Positions 8,926 through 16,809 of a stretch of 64,000 nucleotides of DNA are shown here, piece by piece (the stretch's first letter is position 1; every line of letters starts with the position of its first letter). The position numbers were made by a program, and so were the translations under genes. The notes under the pieces are model-generated. The model made no database searches. It worked only from the letters and a program-made list of their open reading frames with translations, and was not told the origin of the DNA. Source of the DNA: Pseudomonas sp. AL03 (lineage in GTDB: Bacteria > Pseudomonadota > Gammaproteobacteria > Pseudomonadales > Pseudomonadaceae). The stretch spans positions 62,001 to 126,000 of the forward strand of contig NZ_JASBRE010000005.1 of NCBI RefSeq assembly GCF_029960815.1. Direction: 5' to 3'.

Positions 8926-9573
8926 TTATTCGAGGCGGGCCAAGCGCTCTTCCAGCGCCGCAATCCGCGTCTCAAGTTCTTCGATCCGCTCAACCGATAC
9001 GCCGCTGCCCGTGCCACGTTCAACCGGGTTCTGCCGTGCCGCAAGGATCACTTCGATGTCCGTCGGGTCACCCAAGGCGTGCATGTAGCGGTCTTCACGC
9101 TGACCGGCCTGGCGCGCAATCAACAGCGCCAGACCTCGAGCAATCAAGCGTTCCAGTTGATGCACGACCTGTTCGGCATCCTCGAAGTCATGCATGCGGC
9201 CGCTGCGGGTCAGCAGTTCATTGACCGTTTGCGGACCGCGCAGGAACAGCAGCCCCGCAAGAATGACCTGCGCCGGCACCAGTTCCAGTGCCTTGTCGAC
9301 CTTATGTTCCCAGCGGTCGGCACGACTGCCCATCACCAGTTTGGTAAAACCGCGTCCTTCGAGGGCGCGCAGACTCTGGCCGACCTGACCTTGGGTAAGG
9401 TTCATCACCGGCTCGCGGCTGGTTTTCTGGTTGCAGGCAATCACCAGCGCATTGAGGGTCAGTGGATAGGTTTCCGGGCTGGTGGCCTGTTTTTCGATCA
9501 ACGAACCCAGAATGCGGATTTCCGTGCTGTTGAGTCGCGGCTCGTCGAAGGTCGTTTCTTGCTCAGTGCTCAT
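8926..9573 (-). CDS. yceH: YceH/UPF0502 (DUF480) protein
   Basis: Predicted 215-residue protein with two winged-helix domains. The family start is [19 protein letters not shown], followed by [20 protein letters not shown]. The second domain spans about 85-165. The C-terminus ([20 protein letters not shown]) is a coiled coil likely to mediate oligomerisation. Function is unknown; the fold suggests nucleic-acid binding. It converges on the cupin gene, 7 bases apart. Confidence 0.9.
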   Translation of the reverse strand: MSTEQETTFDEPRLNSTEIRILGSLIEKQATSPETYPLTLNALVIACNQKTSREPVMNLTQGQVGQSLRALEGRGFTKLVMGSRADRWEHKVDKALELVPAQVILAGLLFLRGPQTVNELLTRSGRMHDFEDAEQVVHQLERLIARGLALLIARQAGQREDRYMHALGDPTDIEVILAARQNPVERGTGSGVSVERIEELETRIAALEERLARLE

Positions 9574-9734
9574 GATTCTGCATCCTTCCCGGGTTCATGT
9601 TTTTCTCCTGCTGGCATGCACTTTAGATTGACGTGTGCCAATGGCAACTGAATTCGTCGCAGCACCTTGGTAATGGTCACAAAACCTAAATCAACCCGTC
9701 ACGCCATCTTAACAATCAGACGTGCACCGTATGC

Positions 9735-9887
9735 ATGGCCGCAGACGACTGCGGCTCATTAACGGGTACGGCGAAAATCCCTATCGACGACGTCACCGGC
9801 CTTATTAATTGTGCAGTGGAGCAAGGCATGAAGCTGACGTGGGTATCGACCCGCAATAATGCGCTGTTCGGCGCCCGCCCGCTATGA
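9735..9887 (+). CDS. Possible 50-residue ORF coupled to the epimerase gene
   Basis: ORF starting MAADDCGSLTGTAKIPIDDV and ending in NALFGARPL. Its TGA overlaps the epimerase ATG (ATGA), the pattern seen for coupled genes in this cluster. There is no clear ribosome site before the ATG and I recognise no family. It may be a real small protein, a leader peptide or chance. Confidence 0.35.
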   Translation: MAADDCGSLTGTAKIPIDDVTGLINCAVEQGMKLTWVSTRNNALFGARPL

Positions 9888-10861
9888 CCGTACTGGTCAC
9901 CGGCGCCGCCGGTTTCATCGGGTATCACACGGTGAAGCGCTTGTGTCAGGAAGGTCTTGAGGTCGTAGGTATTGATAATCTCAACGACTACTACAGCGTG
10001 GAACTCAAACACGCGCGACTCAAGGAACTGAAGTCCTTGTCGGGCTTTCAGTTCCAGGCACTGGACATCGTCGACAAACCGGCCCTGATGGCGTTGTTCA
10101 AGGATCACGGCTTCACAGAGGTTATCCATCTGGCTGCCCAGGCGGGCGTTCGCTACTCGCTGGACAACCCGGACGTGTATGCGCAATCGAACCTGGTGGG
10201 TTTTCTGAATGTGCTGGAAGCCTGCCGGCACCATCGACCCGAGCATCTGATTTATGCATCGAGCAGCTCGGTGTACGGCACCAACAGCAAAATGCCGTTC
10301 AGCGTCGAAGACGCGGTCGATCATCCAATTTCGCTGTATGCCGCCAGCAAACGTGCCAATGAGCTGATGGCCCACAGCTACTGCCATCTGTATGGACTGA
10401 AGGCCAGCGGCCTGCGTTTTTTTACCGTTTACGGACCTTGGGGGCGCCCCGACATGGCGCTGTTCAAATTTACCGAAGCGATCCTCAACGGCCGGCCGAT
10501 CGACCTCTACAACCAAGGCCAGATGTCGCGCGACTTCACCTACATCGACGACATCGTCGAAGGCATCGCACGCCTGCGCCCACGACCACCGCTGGCGGAC
10601 GGACCTGGCGATGGCGCCAACCGAATCTTCAACATCGGACGCGGCACGCCGGTGGCGCTGCTGGATTTCGTCGATTGCCTGGAGTCGGCCCTGGACAGGG
10701 AAGCCCGGCGCAACTTCCTGCCGCTGCAGGCTGGCGATGTGGTCAAGACCTGGGCGGATGTGTCGGCATTGGCGCAGTGGGTCGATTTCCATCCTCAAGT
10801 GACGGTTGAAGCCGGCGTAACGGAATTTGTGAAGTGGTACCGCCACTTTTATCAGAGATGA
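9884..10861 (+). CDS. NAD-dependent epimerase, UDP-glucuronate 4-epimerase type
   Basis: Predicted 325-residue short-chain dehydrogenase. GAAGFIG (7-13) binds NAD, ASSSSVYG ends at 131, and Y152/K156 (YAASK) are catalytic. The loop WGRPDMALF after TVYGP is the hallmark of UDP-uronate epimerases (CapI, LpsL, WbpP-like) that interconvert UDP-glucuronate and UDP-galacturonate. It is first in a tight run with a polyprenyl glycosyltransferase, a LAB_N protein and an ArnT-like transferase, which supports supply of a sugar nucleotide for envelope decoration. Uronate specificity is inferred. Confidence 0.85.
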   Translation: MTVLVTGAAGFIGYHTVKRLCQEGLEVVGIDNLNDYYSVELKHARLKELKSLSGFQFQALDIVDKPALMALFKDHGFTEVIHLAAQAGVRYSLDNPDVYAQSNLVGFLNVLEACRHHRPEHLIYASSSSVYGTNSKMPFSVEDAVDHPISLYAASKRANELMAHSYCHLYGLKASGLRFFTVYGPWGRPDMALFKFTEAILNGRPIDLYNQGQMSRDFTYIDDIVEGIARLRPRPPLADGPGDGANRIFNIGRGTPVALLDFVDCLESALDREARRNFLPLQAGDVVKTWADVSALAQWVDFHPQVTVEAGVTEFVKWYRHFYQR

Positions 10862-10904
10862 AACGTTGGCCCTCGATAAAAAATCCAGGGTAATAGGGGC
10901 CTCT

Positions 10905-11645
10905 ATGAGCCAAGACATATTTGTATCTGTACTGATCCCGGCAAAGAACGAGGCGAGCAATCTCAAATCGCTGCTCGAAGAAATCCGTATCGCACTGGCC
11001 GATGAGGCGTATGAAATCATCGTCGTGGACGATGGCAGTACTGACGCCTCCTTGCAGGAACTGCGGCAAACCAGGCACAGCGGCCTGAACACATTGCGCA
11101 TCCTGCGCCATGAACGTTCGCTGGGGCAGAGCACTTCGCTCTACCATGCGGCGCTCGTCGCCCGAGGCCAATGGCTGGCCACGCTCGATGGCGACGGTCA
11201 GAACGATCCGGCGGATATCCCCGGCATGCTGGCATTAGTGCGCAGTGAGCAAGGTCGCGTCGACCTTCAGTTGGTAGCCGGCCACCGGGTCAACCGTCGC
11301 GATACCGCGAGCAAGCGCTGGGCCTCGCGTTTTGCCAACGGGTTACGCAGCCGGATGCTCAAGGACCAGACGCCGGACACCGGCTGCGGGTTGAAACTGA
11401 TCCAGCGGGCGGCATTTCTGCGCTTGCCGTACTTCGACCACATGCACCGGTTCATTCCTGCGCTGATCCAGCGGCATAACGGTCAAATGATCACCCATCC
11501 GGTCAACCATCGGCCCCGCACGGCCGGCGTATCCAACTACGGAAACATCGACCGCGCCCTGGTGGGCATTCTCGATCTGATCGGCGTTTGGTGGCTGATC
11601 AGGCGCACGCGTCTGCATGCCCATGCGCAGGAAATCGAAGGATGA
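10905..11645 (+). CDS. Family 2 glycosyltransferase, polyprenyl-phosphate sugar synthase type
   Basis: Predicted 246-residue cytoplasmic enzyme of the ArnC/dolichol-phosphate-mannose synthase group. Motifs are SVLIPAKNEASNL, IIVVDDGSTD and TLDGDGQNDPADIPGML with the metal-binding DGDG. It has no C-terminal membrane helices, unlike ArnC. ATG 10905 with AGGGG upstream is preferred to a TTG at 10866. The stop overlaps the next start (ATGA). Role inferred: transfer of the epimerase product from UDP to undecaprenyl phosphate. Confidence 0.85.
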   Translation: MSQDIFVSVLIPAKNEASNLKSLLEEIRIALADEAYEIIVVDDGSTDASLQELRQTRHSGLNTLRILRHERSLGQSTSLYHAALVARGQWLATLDGDGQNDPADIPGMLALVRSEQGRVDLQLVAGHRVNRRDTASKRWASRFANGLRSRMLKDQTPDTGCGLKLIQRAAFLRLPYFDHMHRFIPALIQRHNGQMITHPVNHRPRTAGVSNYGNIDRALVGILDLIGVWWLIRRTRLHAHAQEIEG

Positions 11646-11920
11646 ACCTCTCCCGCGAAACCCTGTGGCTGGTCGTCGGTTTCAGCGGCCAGATCGCCTT
11701 CACCGGTCGCTTTGTCCTGCAGTGGCTGTACAGCGAATACAAGAAACGCAGCGTGATTCCGGTGAGCTTCTGGTACCTGAGCATCGTCGGCAGTGCGCTG
11801 CTGTTCGCTTACGCCATTTACCGACAGGACCCGGTTTTCATCGCCGGTCAGGCGTTCGGCTCCATCGTCTATTTGCGCAACCTGCAATTGATCGCCCGCA
11901 ACAAAACCTTGAAGGACTGA
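11642..11920 (+). CDS. LAB_N (lipid A biosynthesis N-terminal domain) membrane protein
   Basis: Predicted 92-residue protein with three helices: residues 5-27, 38-56 and 62-82. WLVVGFSGQIAFTGRFVLQW and VIPVSFWYLSIVGS are the hallmarks of the LAB_N domain, found fused to or beside lipid-linked glycosyltransferases. It is coupled to the preceding gene by ATGA. It may assist lipid-phosphate sugar handling or flipping; no enzyme activity is established for the domain. Confidence 0.82.
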   Translation: MNLSRETLWLVVGFSGQIAFTGRFVLQWLYSEYKKRSVIPVSFWYLSIVGSALLFAYAIYRQDPVFIAGQAFGSIVYLRNLQLIARNKTLKD

Positions 11921-11923
11921 CCC

Positions 11924-13444
11924 GTGCGCCGAACCCTGTCACCCAGCGTCGAATGCCTGGGGCTGATGTTGCTTGCTCTTTTATTGGTCGGCGCCGGGTT
12001 TGGGCTGCGTCAGCCGCAGAATGTCGACGAGGAGCGATTCCTCGGCGTTGCGCTGGAGATGCTGCACAACGGTTCCTGGCTGATTCCGCACCGAGCCGCC
12101 GAGATATACGGCGATAAACCACCGATTTTCATGTGGACGGTGGCGTTTTTCACCTGGATCACCGGGATGCCCGCCATTGCCCTTTATATTCCTGGGCTTT
12201 TGTCTGCCACATCGGTCACGGCCATGCTCTACGACCTGGGTCGCCGGTTATGGAATCAGCGTACCGGACGAACAGCAGCGCTTTTGTACCTGGCCACCTA
12301 TCAGACCTACAGCATCCTGCGGACCGGTCAGATCGACAGTTTTCTGATTCTGTTCACCTCTCTGGGCCTGTACGGCCTGGCCCGTCACCTGCTGCTCGGG
12401 CCCGCCTGGCGGTGGTTTTATGCAGGGTGCGCGGCCATGGGCATTGGCGTGATCACCAAAGGGGTCGGCTTCGTCCCGGCGTTGATGCTGATTCCGTATG
12501 CCTACGCGGTGCGCAAAGGCTGGCCCGGTGTGGTGGCCATGCCGGGCGAGGCGCGCAAGTGGTGCCTGGGTTTTTTGGTGGTACTGGGCGCCATCGCGAT
12601 CTGGTTGCTGCCCTTGGCGGTGTCCATCGCATTCAATGGCGCCGCTGATGAAATCGCCTACGCACGGGAAATTCTTCTGCGCCAGACGGCGGGGCGCTAT
12701 GCCGCCGCGTGGGATCACCGAGAACCATTCTGGTACTTCTTCGTCAATGTCATCCCGCAATACTGGATGCCGTTGGTACTGGCCTTGCCGTGGCTCGTGC
12801 CCGCCTGGCGTAGGCAACTACGCAAGCGCGACGGTCGAGTGCTGGTGCTGCTGGGCTGGGTCGTACTGGTCGTACTGTTCTTTTGTCTGAGCAGTGGCAA
12901 ACGCAAGCTGTACATTTATCCGGCGTTGCCAGGGCTGGTGCTGGTCGCCGCGCCGCTGATCCCATGGCTGCTCAATCGTTGGTTCGGCAAGCGTCCGAGC
13001 GGTCGGCGGGCATTCCAGGTGTTGGCCGTCACGTGGTTCACGTTGTGGTTCGCTCGCGGTTTCATTGAGCCGGTCAAGGACGGACCCAATCCCCACGAGG
13101 CGCTGATGGCGCAGGCGGCGGCGATGACTAAAGGGGCGGACCTGGTGCTGGTTAACTGGCGCGAGGGCCATTGGTTGTTCGCCCGACAGCCGATTGTGCA
13201 TTTCGGGATGATCGGCTCCACGGTCGAGCAGGCGGCTCAATGGCTGCGCGAACACCGCCAGGCGTACGCCTTGGTGCCGGATGAACTGCTGAGCCGGTGT
13301 TTTAATCCACAGGCCGCCCGTGAACTGGGTGAAACCTCGCGCGCGCAGTGGTCTATCGTCGGAGCCGATGCCGATAACGGCCGTTGTCATCCCGCACAGC
13401 CAGCCACTATCTATCGCTTCACCTGGGACCGCGCATCGCTATAA
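11924..13444 (+). CDS. ArnT-like integral membrane glycosyltransferase (GT83/GT39 fold)
   Basis: Predicted 506-residue inner-membrane protein with about twelve helices and a C-terminal periplasmic domain from about 390. The first periplasmic loop has NVDEERFLGVALEML then YGDKPPIFMW, matching the DE and KPP/KP motifs of ArnT, which moves a sugar from undecaprenyl phosphate to lipid A. It starts with GTG 11924, 3 bases after the LAB_N stop. Given the epimerase upstream, a uronic acid rather than aminoarabinose is a likely donor sugar. Acceptor (lipid A, core or protein) is unknown. Confidence 0.82.
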   Translation: MRRTLSPSVECLGLMLLALLLVGAGFGLRQPQNVDEERFLGVALEMLHNGSWLIPHRAAEIYGDKPPIFMWTVAFFTWITGMPAIALYIPGLLSATSVTAMLYDLGRRLWNQRTGRTAALLYLATYQTYSILRTGQIDSFLILFTSLGLYGLARHLLLGPAWRWFYAGCAAMGIGVITKGVGFVPALMLIPYAYAVRKGWPGVVAMPGEARKWCLGFLVVLGAIAIWLLPLAVSIAFNGAADEIAYAREILLRQTAGRYAAAWDHREPFWYFFVNVIPQYWMPLVLALPWLVPAWRRQLRKRDGRVLVLLGWVVLVVLFFCLSSGKRKLYIYPALPGLVLVAAPLIPWLLNRWFGKRPSGRRAFQVLAVTWFTLWFARGFIEPVKDGPNPHEALMAQAAAMTKGADLVLVNWREGHWLFARQPIVHFGMIGSTVEQAAQWLREHRQAYALVPDELLSRCFNPQAARELGETSRAQWSIVGADADNGRCHPAQPATIYRFTWDRASL

Positions 13445-13483
13445 TCGGCCCACGTTTTCCTCCTGTCACAACATGAGACTGCC

Positions 13484-13993
13484 ATGACTATTTCCCTGTA
13501 CGCCGCTTCCGTCCCGGTTTTCAAACAAATGCTCAACGCCCTGAGCGACGTTTTGAACAAGGCCGAAGCCCACGCCACCGCCAAGAACATCGACCCAAAT
13601 GCTTTCCTGCAAGCCCGTCTGTACCCGGACATGTTCCCGCTGGTCCGTCAGGTGCAGATCGCCGTTGATTTCGCCAAGGGCGTTTCGGCGCGTCTGGCCG
13701 AAGTTGAACTGCCGAAATACGACGACACCGAAACCACCTTCGCCGAGCTGCAAGCGTTGATCGCCAAGGTGCTGGCCTTCATCGGCGAGATCAAACCAGA
13801 ACAAATCGACGGTAAGGAAGGCATCGAGATCATCACCCGTCAGGGCACGCCGAAAGAGAAGCGCTTCACCGGCCAGGCTTACCTGCTGAGCTACGGCCTG
13901 CCGCAATTCTTCTTCCACGTCACCACCACCTACGCACTGCTGCGTCACAACGGTGTGGAAGTGGGCAAGCGCGATTACATGGGCGCGTTCTAA
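13484..13993 (+). CDS. DUF1993 family protein
   Basis: Predicted 169-residue helical protein beginning MTISLYAASVPVFKQMLNAL, characteristic of DUF1993, related in fold to DinB-like four-helix bundles. Asp and His residues that might bind metal are present (H138 region FFHVTTTY). It ends MGAF just before a strong bidirectional terminator. Function unknown. Confidence 0.85.
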   Translation: MTISLYAASVPVFKQMLNALSDVLNKAEAHATAKNIDPNAFLQARLYPDMFPLVRQVQIAVDFAKGVSARLAEVELPKYDDTETTFAELQALIAKVLAFIGEIKPEQIDGKEGIEIITRQGTPKEKRFTGQAYLLSYGLPQFFFHVTTTYALLRHNGVEVGKRDYMGAF

Positions 13994-14005
13994 ACCTCCC
14001 GGCGT

Positions 14006-14045
14006 AAAAAAGCCCGCCAAGGTGTGAACCTTGGCGGGCTTTTTT
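14006..14045. terminator. Bidirectional terminator
   Basis: AAAAAAGCCCGCCAAGG, loop TGTGAA, CCTTGGCGGGCTTTTTT: twelve-base stem plus A and T runs, so it can stop the DUF1993 transcript and the leftward effector-locus transcript. Confidence 0.93.
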
Positions 14046-14330
14046 GCGCGTGTAGTAACGCCGGTCTGCCTCGTCACTGGCGCGGCTGTGGGCAGTGAAG
14101 TCGGGTGTGGCGCCCTGGTACTTGGCGAGTTTGAACGCTTCGGCATGCGCTTCTTTGCGCGCTTGTTCCAGTGCCGGGGGCACGGGAGCGTCTAGCGGCT
14201 CGACCTTGCCGCCCTTGTTCAGGTAGTCGAGCAAGGATTTGCGGGTCTGTTGCCGATCCGGTTCGGGCAACTGTTGCAGATCGACAGGTTGGCTCAGGGA
14301 CGCGATGTGGGCGCGGACATTGGAAAACAA
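14046..14330 (-). pseudogene. Orphan internal fragment of the VasX-like effector
   Basis: Leftward reading from 14330 gives text collinear with residues around 300-425 of the effector at 16793-20426: LPEPDRQQTRKSLLDYLNKG, EARKEAHAEAF-like text and AKYQGATPDFTAHSRASD, ending RRYYTRK where the terminator begins. Compared with the effector, roughly 25 residues are missing between IASLSQ and LQQLPEPDR. There is no proper start (a TTG at most) and no toxin C-terminus, so it is a relic, left by recombination just past the second DUF6708 gene. Confidence 0.82.
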
Positions 14331-14331
14331 C

Positions 14332-15462
14332 TCATGCGCGGCGTTTGTCGGTCGGATTCAAGCGCTGCACTTCAGCAAAGATCTCGGTAATCGCTCGGCG
14401 AGGTTGGCGTTTATGCAGGGCGCGGACCTGTGCGCTCAGGCGCAGCAGTTCTTCACTCGGTTTGCCCCATTGTCCCTTCGGCAACGGCTCGGACCATTGG
14501 CGCATCGATTCGGGCATGGCCTGCGGGGCCATTTTCTGAAGGCGGCGGATTTCCCATTCCGTCAGGTAGTTGGGAATCCTCCACAACGTCATGACGTGGT
14601 ACAGGTACCAGAAGAAGCCGGACACTCGACCACGTTGGCCGTCGCGGATTTGCTGGTGCAGGCGCGCACGGGCGTTGTGGAAGGTGTGCAGGCCTTCGTG
14701 GGGCGGGTCGTTCGGGCCTTGCAAGTCTTGCGGGTCCTGAATGGATTTGAGGTCGTGGATTTCGTATTCCATGTAACAGCGGATGGCTTCCCAGTGGCTG
14801 ATGGCCAGGGAAAGGCCGAAGCAGGGGAATTCGACACTGGTCAGGGTCTCGCCGTGCTGGAAGCCGATGCCCATGCCGTACTGGCGGTGGATGCCGTATT
14901 GGGTGGCGCCTTGGGCTTCGATGACCCAGGCCGAGAGGGATTCCCAAGGGACGAAGAGAGGTTCGGTGGCGTCTTCGGGCATGAAGCAGACTTCGCGGCG
15001 TTGGCGGTTGAAGCGGGTGGGGATGATGTGGAGGCGTTTTTTGTGGTTGTAGTGCCAGACGCCGAGGCCGATCGCCAGCATGGAAAATCCGGTAACCAAG
15101 GCATATCCATAGATGGCGAAGAATAAATCAATGACAAATTCCCATGTGTATGCGAAGTCATATCCGAACAAAAGGCCCATGCAGCCAATTGCTGGCGGGA
15201 TTAGGAACGTGATCATGAAGGCAACACTGAATGGTCCTCCCAATATGGTTTGCCATGAAAATATCTGCGGCGATCCCAGTCCGAAGTCCATGTACACCTC
15301 ATTGAGCTCCCCGATATGGGGACCATGCGGTGGCAACGCTGTCGGTAATGGCAACGGCGCGAGATAAGTGATTCTCCCACTTGGAAACGGCTCAACATCT
15401 CCGGCTTTTCGGGATTGCTCAAGGTGCTGGGGCGGCAGAGGCACATCAATCTTGGTGGGCAT
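14332..15462 (-). CDS. DUF6708-type membrane protein, copy B (putative immunity protein)
   Basis: Predicted 376-residue protein with two hydrophobic segments around residues 78-102 and 118-140, the rest cytosolic-looking. ATG 15462 (MPTKIDVPLP) is used, overlapping the toxin-tail ORF by 17 bases just as copy A overlaps the effector. From IIPTRFNRQRREVCF onward it is nearly identical to copy A. Between about residues 78 and 145 the two differ strongly. Proteins of this kind follow VasX/BTH_I2691 effectors in pseudomonads, which supports, but does not prove, a role in protection against the membrane-acting toxin. Confidence 0.78.
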   Translation of the reverse strand: MPTKIDVPLPPQHLEQSRKAGDVEPFPSGRITYLAPLPLPTALPPHGPHIGELNEVYMDFGLGSPQIFSWQTILGGPFSVAFMITFLIPPAIGCMGLLFGYDFAYTWEFVIDLFFAIYGYALVTGFSMLAIGLGVWHYNHKKRLHIIPTRFNRQRREVCFMPEDATEPLFVPWESLSAWVIEAQGATQYGIHRQYGMGIGFQHGETLTSVEFPCFGLSLAISHWEAIRCYMEYEIHDLKSIQDPQDLQGPNDPPHEGLHTFHNARARLHQQIRDGQRGRVSGFFWYLYHVMTLWRIPNYLTEWEIRRLQKMAPQAMPESMRQWSEPLPKGQWGKPSEELLRLSAQVRALHKRQPRRAITEIFAEVQRLNPTDKRRA

Positions 15463-15682
15463 GGTCGGCCAGCTCCAGCAGATGGGTTTCAACCAGCAAC
15501 AACGGTGGATGCTCGGTAACGGATTGACGAGGTAACGCAGGGAAATGACCCTTACCGCGCGGGTTGAGGTGAATAACGTCAGTGAGCGATTCCCACACCC
15601 CCTTGGCGCTCAAGGTCTGGATGCAGACGGCCAGCTCCAGTGTTTCGGACATCGGAGCAAATACATTGAAAAAACAACTCAT
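15446..15682 (-). pseudogene. Duplicated C-terminal tail of the effector (78-residue ORF)
   Basis: An ORF from ATG 15682, overlapping the DUF6708 copy A stop as ATGA, reads MSCFFNVFAP, then from SETLELAVC to the end matches the last ~62 residues of the effector almost exactly (ending LLELADHAHQD). Homology starts abruptly at 15650, which corresponds to 16997 in the full gene. It lacks every other effector region. It may be translated, but most simply is the leading part of a 1,347-bp tandem duplication. Confidence 0.8.
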
Positions 15683-16809
15683 GCGCGACGTTTGTCGGTC
15701 GGATTCAAACGCTGTACCTCGGCAAAAATCTCGGTGATCGGGCGTCGCGGCTGACGTTTGTGCAGGGCGCGAACGTGCGCGCTCAGGCGCAGCAGTTCTT
15801 CGCTCGGCTTCGCCCATTGTCCCTTCGGAAGCGGTTCCGACCATTGGCGCATCACTTCGGGCAAGGCGTGCGGGGCCATCTTCTGGAGGCGGCGGACTTC
15901 CCATTCGGTCAGGTGGTTGGGAATCGTCCACAGCGTCATCACGTGGTACAGGTACCAGAAGAAGCCGGACACTCGACCACGTTGGCCGTCGCGGATTTGC
16001 TGATGCATACGCGCGCGGGCGTTGTGGAAGGTGTGCAGGCCTTCGTGGGGCGGGTCGTTCGGGCCTTGCAAGTCTTGCGGGTCCTGAATGGATTTGAGGT
16101 CGTGGATTTCGTATTCCATGTAACAGCGGATGGCTTCCCAGTGGCTGATGGCCAGGGAAAGGCCGAAGCAGGGGAATTCGACACTGGTCAGGGTCTCGCC
16201 GTGCTGGAAGCCGATGCCCATGCCGTACTGGCGGTGGATGCCGTATTGGGTGGCGCCTTGGGCTTCGATGACCCAGGCCGAGAGGGATTCCCAAGGGACG
16301 AAGAGAGGTTCGGTGGCGTCTTCGGGCATGAAGCAGACTTCGCGGCGTTGGCGGTTGAAGCGGGTGGGGATGATGGCGGCGCGTTTGTTGTGGGTGTGGC
16401 GCCAAGTGCAGAGGAGGATGATCAAGGCAGAGAAGCCGGATATCAGGGCTATTCCGTAGGCCTCATTGAAAACCCCTTCTATGGCATGAGAAACATCGTC
16501 CCAACCCATCCCGAACACAAAGAACATAAAGCCGACAAATAGAGGTATCAAAAATGCGATCAAGAGGGCACCACTGAAGGGCCCGCCCAGTATGAGCTGC
16601 CATGAAAACACCTGGGGTGATCCCAAGCCGAAGTCCATGTACACGTCATTCAGATTCCCGATATGAGGGCCATGCGGCGGTAGCGCTGTCGGCAATGGCA
16701 ACGGCGCGAGATAAGTGATTTTCCCGCTGGGAAACGGCTCGACATCGCCGGCTTTGCGGGATTGCTCAAGGTGCGGGGAAGGCAGAGGCATATCAATCTT
16801 GGTGGGCAT
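15679..16809 (-). CDS. DUF6708-type membrane protein, copy A (putative immunity protein)
   Basis: Predicted 376-residue protein, start MPTKIDMPLP at 16809, overlapping the effector's last 17 bases and so probably co-translated with it. N-terminal Pro-rich part (APLPLPTALPPHGPHIG), membrane segments ALLIAFLIPLFVGFMFFVFG (79-98) and ALISGFSALIILLCTW (about 121-136), then a long conserved soluble part ending LNPTDKRRA. Being the copy directly behind the effector, it is the best candidate for the cognate immunity protein. This is inference from position and topology. Confidence 0.8.
   Translation of the reverse strand: MPTKIDMPLPSPHLEQSRKAGDVEPFPSGKITYLAPLPLPTALPPHGPHIGNLNDVYMDFGLGSPQVFSWQLILGGPFSGALLIAFLIPLFVGFMFFVFGMGWDDVSHAIEGVFNEAYGIALISGFSALIILLCTWRHTHNKRAAIIPTRFNRQRREVCFMPEDATEPLFVPWESLSAWVIEAQGATQYGIHRQYGMGIGFQHGETLTSVEFPCFGLSLAISHWEAIRCYMEYEIHDLKSIQDPQDLQGPNDPPHEGLHTFHNARARMHQQIRDGQRGRVSGFFWYLYHVMTLWTIPNHLTEWEVRRLQKMAPHALPEVMRQWSEPLPKGQWAKPSEELLRLSAHVRALHKRQPRRPITEIFAEVQRLNPTDKRRA

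Noticed and set aside
15446..16405. 319-codon leftward frame covering the DUF6708 copy A region
   Set aside because: Only its last ~62 codons are real homology (the toxin tail); the rest is an Arg/Pro-rich out-of-frame reading of DUF6708.
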